Part shown: positions 57,133 to 64,000 of the stretch, piece by piece
Position numbering within the stretch: the stretch's first letter is position 1
How the letters are laid out: the number at the start of each line of letters is the position of its first letter
From: Leptofilum sp965223285
GTDB taxonomy: Bacteria; Chloroflexota; Anaerolineae; Promineifilales; Promineifilaceae
Direction of reading: 5' to 3'
DNA length: 64,000 nt
Assembly: GCF_965223285.1 (NCBI RefSeq)
Contig: NZ_OZ244997.1
Location: forward strand, 6,014,001 to 6,078,000
Program-made: the position numbers and the translations under genes
Notes under the pieces: model-generated
Told to the model about the DNA's origin: nothing
Database searches by the model: none
What the model saw: only the letters and a program-made list of their open reading frames with translations

Positions 57133-57681
57133 ATGAAGACGCAGTCTGGTTTTAACAAAGGATTTTGGGGGTTGCTTTTATTGCTGCTGTTTGGCTGCAC
57201 AAATCCTGTGGCAACGCCAACGGCCGTATTCATCCCCACACTTACAGCTGACCTTACCCCCAAACCGACCGACATTGTTCTGCAATACCAAAATGAGTTA
57301 TCTGCTGGAGAGAAATGGAGCGTAACCGTCTTCAACCAGGGGAATGTGCCGTACATTTATTACTTGCCAGAAGGGGATCGCTGCCTACACATCCAGATAA
57401 AAGTAGCTCCGGGACGATATTTCCCGACCAGCCCAGAAACGTGCGATGTTCTCGTCTATCATGTGGTTGAGCCAGGGGAGGAGCAACGGCTTGGAAGCTG
57501 GGATTTGAACATTTGCGAAGATGAGCTATGTGGGCAGCTTTCCCCTGCGCCGCCAGATGAGTACATCACATCTGCCACCTTTTATCCGTTTTTTGGCGAC
57601 CTGACCCAAATAAATGCCAATTCGGATGGTGACATTGGGGAGGGTATTGAAAAGACAGCCACGTTTACCCTGACAGAATGA
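57133..57681 (+). CDS. Lipoprotein of unknown function
   Basis: The protein has 182 residues. The signal peptide ends in the lipobox LLFGC (Cys22), followed by a Thr-Pro segment and a beta-rich domain with two Cys pairs (RCLHIQI, TCDVLVYH, ICEDELCG) that may form disulfides outside the cell. AAGGAG lies well placed before ATG 57133. No family is recognised. Confidence 0.7.
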   Translation: MKTQSGFNKGFWGLLLLLLFGCTNPVATPTAVFIPTLTADLTPKPTDIVLQYQNELSAGEKWSVTVFNQGNVPYIYYLPEGDRCLHIQIKVAPGRYFPTSPETCDVLVYHVVEPGEEQRLGSWDLNICEDELCGQLSPAPPDEYITSATFYPFFGDLTQINANSDGDIGEGIEKTATFTLTE

Positions 57682-57751
57682 TGCCAAATTGGGGAAATTG
57701 AGTAAGATAGAGACAGATTCGGCAACTTGATTTGGAAGAGGAAAAGTTAAA

Positions 57752-59350
57752 ATGGCCCAACCGATGTTAACCCTGCAAGATGTGCAAGTTTCCCCTGACT
57801 CCCTGCCGCAGCAAGCCTCTGACGCAAGCGACACGATTTTTCTCATCAACTTCCGCAACCACCGGGATATGTACCCGCCGTTTGGCATTATGTACGTAGC
57901 CGATGCGCTGGAACAGGTTGGCTTCAACTGCCGCATTTTTCATGAGACAGAGGAATATTTAGAGGAGTTTGTGGCGCAGGTGGCTGAGGAACGGCCGTTA
58001 TTCGTGGGATTCAGCACCATTACCGGACCACAGCTACAACCTTGCATCGATGCCTCCAAACGGGTGCATGAACTGGGTATTCCCGTCGTGTGGGGTGGCG
58101 TCCATGCCACCATCATGCCGATGGATGTCCTGAAAGAGGAATACGTCGATTTTGTCATTGTGAATGAGGGGGAAGAGACGGCGCAGGAGTTTGCCCTGCT
58201 GCTGGCGGGGCGCATCTCCCAGCGCGACTGGTCTACCGTGGCGGGGCTGGCCTACAAGCGTGCCGAAGATGGAATGCCGATGTTTTTTAGGGAACGGTCG
58301 TTTATCCAAGACCTCGACAAGTATTATCCTCGCTGGGATTTGCTGGCAGATGTCGAAGCGTACCTCATCCCTAGCGGACCATACACCCGCGCCATCCCCG
58401 TTTACATTTCGCGCGGCTGCCCCTTCCGCTGCGGCTTCTGCTACAACGAAGTGGTTATGAAGCGCACCTGGCGGCAGCATTCCGACGAATTCATCATCAA
58501 CCAGATTGCGTGGCTGAAGGAAAATTACGGTGTGGATGCGATTGATTACGCCGATGATTATTTATTCGGCCGTATCAAGCCAATGCAGCGGCTGGTGGAA
58601 AAAATCAATATGCCGTGGAGCGGGCAGGTGCGTGTGCAGCTACTGAAGCCGGAATTTGTGCAGTGGATGAACAACACAGGCTGCCAATGGGTCAACATCG
58701 GCGTGGAGTCTGCTTCGCAAGAGGTGCTGGACCGGATGACGAAAGACCAGGACACAGAGCAAATCATCTGGGGCATTGGCAATCTGGTGAGATATGCACC
58801 ACACATTGAAGCCAACTGCTCCTTCATTGTGGGAATGCCGGAGGAGCAGCCGCACGAAACCAAAGAAACCTTCGACACCATCGAAACGCTTTCAGACATG
58901 AGTGAGAACGTGCGCTGCTCCGTCTGTGTCTACATGCCCTACCCCGGCACGCCGCTCTGGCCCAAAGCGCTAGAAATGGGCTACATCCCCCCCGAAAACC
59001 AGGAAGGCTGGTGCGAGATGGACCTGAACCGAGGCAACACGCCGTGGATCAGCGACGACGAAGCACAGGTGATGTGCGACATCAATGATATTTTGTTTGT
59101 GGGGCGGTCGCAGGGGCATTGGTTGCTACGGCCGTATTACAAACTGCTCCGCTGGCGTTGGCAGAACCAATATTTCAGCCATTATTGGGAAGGGGCACTC
59201 AAAATGCGGCTCATCCACTCCCCCCTCAAGCCGCTCATCGCCTGGCTGACCAAACGGATGGTGACGTTCAACCAAACTACCCACAAAGGCACCATCTCTG
59301 AAGGGGCAGAACTGTTGGGGCTGGATTATTCGGAGCAGTCTGGAGATTAA
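57752..59350 (+). CDS. B12-binding-domain radical SAM protein
   Basis: The protein has 532 residues. An N-terminal cobalamin-binding-like Rossmann domain (about 30-150, PPFGIMYVADALEQVGFNCR, VVWGGVHATIMP) lacks the DxHxxG motif, as in many members of this class. The radical SAM domain has the cluster Cys223, Cys227 and Cys230 in SRGCPFRCGFCYN. A C-terminal helical region follows. Such enzymes methylate unactivated carbons or do other radical steps in lipid, antibiotic or peptide pathways. It is separated from the peptide locus by about 1 kb. The stop (TAA) sits in a GGAGATTAAAG string, a partial heptad repeat. Confidence 0.88.
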   Translation: MAQPMLTLQDVQVSPDSLPQQASDASDTIFLINFRNHRDMYPPFGIMYVADALEQVGFNCRIFHETEEYLEEFVAQVAEERPLFVGFSTITGPQLQPCIDASKRVHELGIPVVWGGVHATIMPMDVLKEEYVDFVIVNEGEETAQEFALLLAGRISQRDWSTVAGLAYKRAEDGMPMFFRERSFIQDLDKYYPRWDLLADVEAYLIPSGPYTRAIPVYISRGCPFRCGFCYNEVVMKRTWRQHSDEFIINQIAWLKENYGVDAIDYADDYLFGRIKPMQRLVEKINMPWSGQVRVQLLKPEFVQWMNNTGCQWVNIGVESASQEVLDRMTKDQDTEQIIWGIGNLVRYAPHIEANCSFIVGMPEEQPHETKETFDTIETLSDMSENVRCSVCVYMPYPGTPLWPKALEMGYIPPENQEGWCEMDLNRGNTPWISDDEAQVMCDINDILFVGRSQGHWLLRPYYKLLRWRWQNQYFSHYWEGALKMRLIHSPLKPLIAWLTKRMVTFNQTTHKGTISEGAELLGLDYSEQSGD

Positions 59351-59362
59351 AGGAGCAACGAA

Positions 59363-59557
59363 ATGGCAGAAACTAACTCTCTGATAAATCTTGAGGATAA
59401 GAAGTTACGTGAAGGCGTTCGCATAATGTGCGAATGGTTGGGAATTCCGGGTAATGCTACAAATTTGTATGACCTATACGAAGCAGTTTTCCGAGAGCAA
59501 GAAAAAGCACGCAAGCACACAAATGAACTCAATGAAATCCTAGAGAAACTCGGTTAG
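59363..59557 (+). CDS. Small helical protein, 64 aa
   Basis: This starts 12 bp after the radical SAM stop with AAGGAG at good spacing. The protein begins MAETNSLINLEDKKLREGVR and ends in a Lys/Glu-rich amphipathic helix (EQEKARKHTNELNEILEKLG). The operon position suggests a partner or accessory of the radical SAM enzyme; I recognise no family. It is closely followed by a strong bidirectional terminator. Confidence 0.65.
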   Translation: MAETNSLINLEDKKLREGVRIMCEWLGIPGNATNLYDLYEAVFREQEKARKHTNELNEILEKLG

Positions 59558-59573
59558 CTCAATTTTATTTGAG

Positions 59574-59645
59574 TGAGGAGTAAGCATCCTCAAATGCGTC
59601 TCGGCTAACACCGTTCGCATGTGAGCATGCTCACTCCTCAATTTT
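59574..59645. terminator. Bidirectional terminator with nested palindrome
   Basis: TGAGGAGTAAGCAT (59574-59587) pairs with ATGCTCACTCCTCA (59627-59640) with one mismatch, followed by ATTTTTT; the other strand has AAAT just outside. The perfect 14-bp palindrome GTGAGCATGCTCAC (59621-59634) overlaps the right arm. It lies between convergent genes. Confidence 0.8.
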
Positions 59646-60473
59646 TTAAGAGGCGTTGGCCACGAAGTTGATGATCAAATCCACTTCGTTTTCTACGTTG
59701 GCAACGTTGGGCACCTCTGGAATGGTGAGTCCATAGGTGTCACGCAGGACGGTGGCGGTGGCGGTGCCGGAAATTTCTGTTTCAGAAACGGCCGTTGCCA
59801 CCACATTAAAAGTCACAGCTTCAGTCACGTCTCGAATAGTCAAGTCCCCCTCAATGGTAAAGCTAATTTCTTCACCGATGGCCGCAGATTCGGGTAGACC
59901 AGAAACGGCCGTTGGCACAAAACTGATAAACTCATAATCGCCTGTATCCAAAATCTCGTTTTGGATAGCCCGGTTGCGGAAATCATTGTCTGTTTCCAGT
60001 GTGCGTGCGTTTATTCGAATTTCCCCCACCTGCGCAGTAGACAAATCGTTGAAATCGAGGGCAAGCTGGCCAGCAACCTGATTGGTTGACCCAACCACCG
60101 TAAACCGGCTACCGCGCAAATCCTCATCTAGCTCAAAACGAACCTCAGAAGCATCTTGGCTAATATCAAAAATCAACAGTCCGCCAGCGGCCGGGGCTTC
60201 TTCTTCCTCTACGGGCGGCTCCTCAACTTCTTCTTCCAGCTCTTCAGCCTCGTCCATTTCTTCTGGTTCGTCAGCCTCTTCAATTTCAACAGGGGGTTGT
60301 TCTGCTTCGGCTGTCGGTTCTTCAACTTCCACCTCTTCTTCAGCTTCCTCAATTTCCAGGGGGATCGCCTCAATAGTGGCACTGGGAGCTTCTGGTTCCT
60401 GCAACAAACCACAGGCTGAAACCAGAAGCATCACCGCAAACAACAGTAGTGCTTTAAATATATTCTTGTACAT
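59646..60473 (-). CDS. YceI-like lipoprotein
   Basis: The protein has 275 residues. ATG 60473 has AAGGAG six bases upstream (ATG 60479 is too close). The signal peptide ends at the lipobox LVSAC. An acidic Glu/Pro-rich linker (about 30-95) is followed by a YceI-type lipocalin-like beta barrel (SEVRFELDEDLRGSRFTVVG, GEIRINARTLETDNDFRN, GDLTIRDVTEAVTFNVVATA). YceI proteins bind isoprenoid-type lipids. The exported protein may carry a quinone or isoprenoid. Confidence 0.85.
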   Translation of the reverse strand: MYKNIFKALLLFAVMLLVSACGLLQEPEAPSATIEAIPLEIEEAEEEVEVEEPTAEAEQPPVEIEEADEPEEMDEAEELEEEVEEPPVEEEEAPAAGGLLIFDISQDASEVRFELDEDLRGSRFTVVGSTNQVAGQLALDFNDLSTAQVGEIRINARTLETDNDFRNRAIQNEILDTGDYEFISFVPTAVSGLPESAAIGEEISFTIEGDLTIRDVTEAVTFNVVATAVSETEISGTATATVLRDTYGLTIPEVPNVANVENEVDLIINFVANAS

Positions 60474-60685
60474 AAACATCTCCTTTTATCTAAAAACCAA
60501 ATAAAATTTGAGTCCAAAGCATCTCGAAATTGGTTTGTACTTGAGCAAACCAGCAAAAATTATGCCCTTGCCGAGGCAGCCCGGATTTTACGTACTCAAT
60601 TTAGCGTTGGATTAAATCTTTGCCGCCTCTTAGTAAAAACTCATGTTGTGTCTCCGTGAGCAACCTGTTGCTGCACGGCACTGGC

Positions 60686-61621
60686 CTATTCGTTCAACCA
60701 GTTATTCACAATCTGCTCCACGTCTAGAGCCTCTGCGTTTTCCAGTCCATTGAGGGAGGTAACGATTGCTTCACGAACGGCCGTTACATCCCCATCATTT
60801 GCTTCAATAACCGCGACCAACGTCGTGCCATCTGTTAACTGTGCCTGTAATTCTTCCGGTGTAAGCCCTAGCTGTTGCGAAACGGCCGTAAACACGGTAT
60901 CAGCTACCTCATCTGGATTGGGCGCGGCCTCACCTGTCTTGGTTTGCAGCAAACGCACCACAGCCCCCACCAATGCCTGCTCCTGAACGCCACCAACCTC
61001 TCCAGAGGCAATTTGTGCCTGACGGGTGGCAATATCATCTTCGCTTAAATTGCCGCCACCCCGGCCACCTAACCCACCAGGGCCACCGCCGCCAGGGCCA
61101 CCACCTTGCCCAATGCCTCCTGGAGGCACAATACGCCCTTCGCCAGCTTGCCCCTGTCCCTGGCCCGCGCCACGACCAAATGTAATGGTGCCGCTCTCCA
61201 ACAAGGCAGTCAACGTCTCTTCGGTAAGAGCCATGTCTGCAATGGCCGCAACCTGCTCAGGCGACATACTGTCCTGAATTTGGTTGAGAACGGCCGTCAC
61301 TTCTGCCGAAGCGGCCGTATCGCTGTCGCTTAGCGATTGAGCCGCTTGCCACAAAGGAATCAGCTCTGCCGCCAACGCCTCATCAACTGCCAGCTCAGTC
61401 TCATCCAGTTGGATAGTGCCAAGCGCAAGCTGGGTCATGATCGGCAGCGCGTCGTCATACGCTTCATCGAGGCGGATTGGTTGGGTCTCAGCAGTCTCGT
61501 TATTATTGGTTGTTGTATTGGAAACGGCCGTATCGTTATTTCCAGCCTCATCAGGTGCTGCACAAGCTACGGTGCTGAAAGATAATGCTAAAAGAAGGAG
61601 TAAAAGTAGTTTCTTCATCAT
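60686..61621 (-). CDS. Lipoprotein of the MacAB-type operon, Gly-rich
   Basis: The protein has 311 residues. ATG 61621 follows AAGGAAAAT. The signal ends in STVAC. A central Gly/Gln-rich stretch (about 150-200) separates two helical regions. The second contains a repeated helix-turn pattern (ADTVFTAVSQQLGLTPEELQ, LTDGTTLVAVIEANDGD). No known family is recognised. The position behind the ABC permease gene suggests an accessory part of that exporter system. Confidence 0.65.
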   Translation of the reverse strand: MMKKLLLLLLLALSFSTVACAAPDEAGNNDTAVSNTTTNNNETAETQPIRLDEAYDDALPIMTQLALGTIQLDETELAVDEALAAELIPLWQAAQSLSDSDTAASAEVTAVLNQIQDSMSPEQVAAIADMALTEETLTALLESGTITFGRGAGQGQGQAGEGRIVPPGGIGQGGGPGGGGPGGLGGRGGGNLSEDDIATRQAQIASGEVGGVQEQALVGAVVRLLQTKTGEAAPNPDEVADTVFTAVSQQLGLTPEELQAQLTDGTTLVAVIEANDGDVTAVREAIVTSLNGLENAEALDVEQIVNNWLNE

Positions 61622-61639
61622 ATTTTCCTTGTTACTTGT

Positions 61640-61669
61640 TGTAGGGGCAGCTCACGAGCCACCCCTACA
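61640..61669. repeat. GTAGGGGC-type hairpin repeat
   Basis: TGTAGGGG (61640-61647) pairs with CCCCTACA (61662-61669) around a loop that itself holds GCTC/GAGC. It lies between the permease stop and the lipoprotein gene. I recall TGTAGGGGC...GCCCCTACA hairpins as common dispersed repeats in some environmental bacteria; that is from memory. Confidence 0.6.
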
Positions 61670-61676
61670 GTTCATT

Positions 61677-62981
61677 TTATTCATGTCGTAACGCTTCAAT
61701 TGGATCAAGCTGGGCGGCTTTGTTTGCCGGAAAAAATCCAAAAAAGATACCCACAGCCGCAGCCGAGCCAAATGCCAGCGCGATAGAGCTAGGCACAATA
61801 ACAGTCCGCATATCGCTCGTTGAGCCAAATAGATAGGACCCACCTACCCCAATAGCGACGCCAATTAAGCCCCCCACCAAGCTAAGCATCAAGGCCTCGG
61901 TAAGAAATTGAAGCCGGATATCATTCGGGGTGGCTCCCACCGACTGCCGAATGCCAATCTCGCGGGTGCGTTCTGTGACGCTCACTAGCATGATGTTCAT
62001 AATGCCAATGCCGCCTACCAACAAGGAGACACCCGCCACCCACGCCAGCAAATTACGAAACGCTTCTGTGGTTGCCCCCTCCGTATCGATGATGTCTTGC
62101 TGGGTTTGCATCGTAAAAGGGAGTTCGTCTACCGAAACATCCTTGCTATTGGCCAGCTTTAGCTGAATTTGTTGGATGACCAAATCCATATCTGCCTCTG
62201 GTTCCACCTGCACATAAATAATTCGCACCCGATCCCCAGCCAATTGTTGGAACTGAGTCGGTAAAAATCTGTCAAAAACCAGGGTAATCGGCACGTACAG
62301 CAGGGAATCAAAATCTGTATTGCCCACAATCCCTTTTTCCTCAGCAACGCCGATCACCGCCAGCTTGGTTGTGCCAACGGTGATGGATTGGCCGATAGGA
62401 TTGGCATCCCCAAACAATTGCTCCGCCAGAGATGATCCTAAAACAGCGACTTTGGTAGACCGCTCAAGTTCTGTTTCGTTAAAGAAACGGCCGTCTGCAA
62501 TCACAACATCCCGCACATCAGGAAAATCTGGCGTGGTCCCCATCAGCGCGACGTCCGTCAGAGTCACATCCCCTGCCTTCACGGTTTGGGAAGTTGTTTG
62601 GTCCACCGTCGTTCCAGCGACGCCGCTCACCGACTCTACAATCGCAATATCATCGTAAACCAGGGATGGTTGGTTGCTATTGCTACCGGGAGCACCACGC
62701 CCAAAGCCTGCCTGGATAAAGACCAGGTTCGAGCCTAAGCCTTCGATTTGTTCAGCGATGGTTGCCTCGGTGCCGGCACTGATGGCAATCATGATGATGA
62801 CTGCCCCCACGCCAATGATGACGCCAAGCATGGTGAGCAGTGAGCGCACCTTGTTCCGAATCACGCCTTCCCAGGCGATACGGCTAATTTCCAAGGGATT
62901 GATGATGGTGGCAACGGCCGTTTCTTCCACCTGCACTTCATTTTCAGAAATTCCTGCTAGATGGACTGCTTCGCTGCTCAT
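61677..62981 (-). CDS. MacB/FtsX-type ABC permease
   Basis: The protein has 434 residues. One N-terminal helix (about 40-62, VRSLLTMLGVIIGVGAVIIM) is followed by a large extracytoplasmic MacB_PCD domain (about 65-290). Three C-terminal helices follow, with the motif GGIGIMNIMLVSVTERTREI, the usual MacB signature. It acts with the ATPase and the adaptor protein as a mechanotransmission exporter. It overlaps the ATPase gene by four bases. Confidence 0.93.
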   Translation of the reverse strand: MSSEAVHLAGISENEVQVEETAVATIINPLEISRIAWEGVIRNKVRSLLTMLGVIIGVGAVIIMIAISAGTEATIAEQIEGLGSNLVFIQAGFGRGAPGSNSNQPSLVYDDIAIVESVSGVAGTTVDQTTSQTVKAGDVTLTDVALMGTTPDFPDVRDVVIADGRFFNETELERSTKVAVLGSSLAEQLFGDANPIGQSITVGTTKLAVIGVAEEKGIVGNTDFDSLLYVPITLVFDRFLPTQFQQLAGDRVRIIYVQVEPEADMDLVIQQIQLKLANSKDVSVDELPFTMQTQQDIIDTEGATTEAFRNLLAWVAGVSLLVGGIGIMNIMLVSVTERTREIGIRQSVGATPNDIRLQFLTEALMLSLVGGLIGVAIGVGGSYLFGSTSDMRTVIVPSSIALAFGSAAAVGIFFGFFPANKAAQLDPIEALRHE

Positions 62982-63697
62982 GCGGCACCTCCCGGTTGGG
63001 TACGGCCGTCTGACGCCACCAAACCATCCACCAGCACAATCGACCGTTCCGTCTGTTCAGCAATATCCGGCTCATGCGTCACCATCACAATCGTCCGTCC
63101 ACGTTCATGCAATTTGTGCAGCAGCCCCATAATCTCGTTGCCCGTTTTTGTGTCCAGGTTGCCCGTCGGCTCATCTGCCATGATTAAAACCGGGTCATTT
63201 ACCAGTGCACGGGCAATGGCTACCCGCTGTCGCTGCCCACCAGACAGCTCATTCGGGTCGTGGTGTGCGCGATCAGCCAAACCAACTGCGTCTAATGCTT
63301 CCATTGCTTTCTCCTCACGCTCCGTAGGGGAAAGCTGCCCCTGCCGCTTATACACCAGCGGCAGCATCACATTCCGCAACGCCGATGTGCGCGACAGCAA
63401 ATTAAACGATTGAAAAATAAAGCCAATGCGCTGATTGCGAATCACGGCAAGCTGCACTTTTTCCATTCCGCTTACGTCTTGGCCAGCCAATAAGTATTGG
63501 CCAGCCGTAGGCCGGTCCAAACAGCCCAAAATGTTCATCAGCGTACTTTTGCCAGAGCCAGATGGCCCCATTACTGCCACAAATTCACCGTTGTTAATTT
63601 GAACATCCACGCCGCCCAAAGCAGCCACTTGGATATCTCCCATGCCGTATACTTTTGTAAGTTGCTCTGTTTTTATGATAGGTGTCATGGGATTCAC
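62978..63697 (-). CDS. MacB/LolD-type ABC ATPase
   Basis: The protein has 239 residues, possibly from GTG 63697 overlapping the adaptor stop (GTGA), or ATG 63688. It has Walker A GPSGSGKSTLMNILG, signature LSGGQRQRVAIARALV, Walker B VLIMADEPTGNLD and the H-loop VTHEPDIAE. These are typical of the MacB/LolD class. The gene order adaptor, ATPase, permease, lipoprotein fits one operon. Confidence 0.94.
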   Translation of the reverse strand: MNPMTPIIKTEQLTKVYGMGDIQVAALGGVDVQINNGEFVAVMGPSGSGKSTLMNILGCLDRPTAGQYLLAGQDVSGMEKVQLAVIRNQRIGFIFQSFNLLSRTSALRNVMLPLVYKRQGQLSPTEREEKAMEALDAVGLADRAHHDPNELSGGQRQRVAIARALVNDPVLIMADEPTGNLDTKTGNEIMGLLHKLHERGRTIVMVTHEPDIAEQTERSIVLVDGLVASDGRTQPGGAA

Positions 63698-64000
63698 TCA
63701 CTTTGCGTTTGCAGGATGCCGGTGGTGACTTCTTCACCCGCTGCAACGCCAGATAAAATTTCAGCAAAGCTAAAATCCATGATGCCTACTTCTACAAATC
63801 GGAGCGTCGGCTCACCCCCTTCCATAACAAATATTGAATATTCGCCCGGGGAAAGTTCACGCAACGCCTCAACCGGAACCAGCACCGTATTTTCTGCCCG
63901 CCCTCCAATCACTTCTACGGAGGCATTCAAACCAACGGGTAACGTTTGTGGCTTGGCAAAATCATCTAGCATCACCAGGGCATGAACCACGGTTAAGCCG
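63694..64000 (-). CDS. Periplasmic adaptor (membrane fusion protein), C-terminal part, truncated by the right edge
   Basis: Only the last 101 residues are inside the window. The sequence VGLNASVEVIGGRAENTVLV with PVEALRE, then FVMEGGEPTLRFVEVGIM, matches the beta-barrel and membrane-proximal domains of HlyD/MacA-type adaptors. Its stop overlaps the ATPase gene's start by four bases. It would complete a MacAB-like tripartite or bipartite exporter. Confidence 0.85.
   Translation of the reverse strand, partial: GLTVVHALVMLDDFAKPQTLPVGLNASVEVIGGRAENTVLVPVEALRELSPGEYSIFVMEGGEPTLRFVEVGIMDFSFAEILSGVAAGEEVTTGILQTQSE

Larger units (their letters stand above)
197..63009. repeat. Dispersed highly iterated palindrome ACGGCCGT (HIP-like), whole window
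   Basis: The palindromic octamer ACGGCCGT, very often as AACGGCCGTT, occurs about 110 times between 197 and 63009 by hand count. It lies mostly inside genes in all three frames, read as Thr-Ala-Val, Asn-Gly-Arg or Arg-Pro-Leu/Phe/Tyr, and on genes of both strands; some copies are intergenic. Base composition alone would predict about one copy. Near-miss forms (GCGGCCGT, TCGGCCGT, ACGGCCGC) are also common. The pattern is like HIP1 (GCGATCGC) of cyanobacteria, where the function is still debated. Copy-poor stretches are about 1159-3884 (recA/recX), 25040-27470 (MerR/LLM) and 40160-42410. Confidence 0.9.

Noticed and set aside
1..64000. CRISPR array, tRNA or rRNA genes
   Set aside because: No regularly spaced repeats of CRISPR type and no cloverleaf or rRNA-like sequence were seen on either strand.

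Overview
The window reads as a bacterial chromosome segment of roughly 50-55% GC. The likely source is a member of the Chloroflexota (Anaerolineae-like). This is an inference from gene content and style, not a database result: Thr-Pro-rich linkers after lipoboxes, an NrfD-type respiratory module, PadR/permease-prefix genes and zinc-ribbon small proteins. I see no rRNA, tRNA or CRISPR array. One sequence-level feature pervades the whole window. The palindrome ACGGCCGT, often extended to AACGGCCGTT, occurs about 110 times by hand count, where base composition predicts about one. It behaves like the HIP1 element of cyanobacteria.

Layout. 1-3.2 kb: membrane protein (cut by the window edge), tandem GNAT, recA, recX. 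3.2-4.8 kb: rny (RNase Y). 4.8-6.2 kb: cupin and aldo/keto reductase operon. 6.3-11.7 kb: envelope glycan genes (flippase-like YbhN, GT4, and a methyltransferase fused to a GT39-type membrane glycosyltransferase). 11.7-14.1 kb: sensor kinase and response regulator, separated by a MITE-like element that supplies the end of the kinase gene. 14.1-19.4 kb: class III CoA-transferase, MATE-like transporter, MBL hydrolase, LysM protein, small zinc-ribbon and membrane proteins. 19.7-23.1 kb: respiratory module (octahaem cytochrome c, Tat-exported four-cluster ferredoxin, NrfD, two-CW protein). 23.1-25.9 kb: NarL/NarX-type pair. 26-27.4 kb: MerR regulator and LLM oxidoreductase. 27.4-33.3 kb: DUF5107 protein, a PadR-led group of membrane proteins, CPBP protease. 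33.3-43.2 kb: ABC-F, UspA, GreA, glycoside hydrolase, vWA lipoprotein, a duplicated membrane/PH-like protein, RF3. 43.3-46.7 kb: Fur-family regulator with a cobalt/nickel ECF importer (CbiMQO) and a frameshifted DUF4287 gene.

The most unusual locus is at 47-56.7 kb. Two tandem 21-residue peptides differ only at three synonymous sites. Each carries the Tyr-x-x-Pro-x-Ile...Thr spacing of lasso-peptide leaders but has almost no core after the Thr. They lie downstream of a good promoter and divergent from an HPr-kinase-like kinase. After them come two PF14907-type nucleotidyltransferases, a DUF5693/His-rich membrane protein, a SUMF1-domain protein, an alpha/beta hydrolase and an ABC exporter. No lasso cyclase, leader peptidase or PqqD-like protein is present in the window. 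I propose a RiPP-like peptide phosphorylation/nucleotidylation locus.

57-64 kb: DUF6027 protein, lipoproteins, a B12-binding radical SAM enzyme, a YceI-like lipoprotein, and a MacAB-type efflux operon cut by the right edge. Many gene ends in the window coincide with dispersed hairpin repeats: heptads GGAGATT and CAGTNAT, GTAGAGACGTTGC, GTAGGGGC, and a phased AGATT repeat. Several of these repeats supply the stop codons of the genes they follow.
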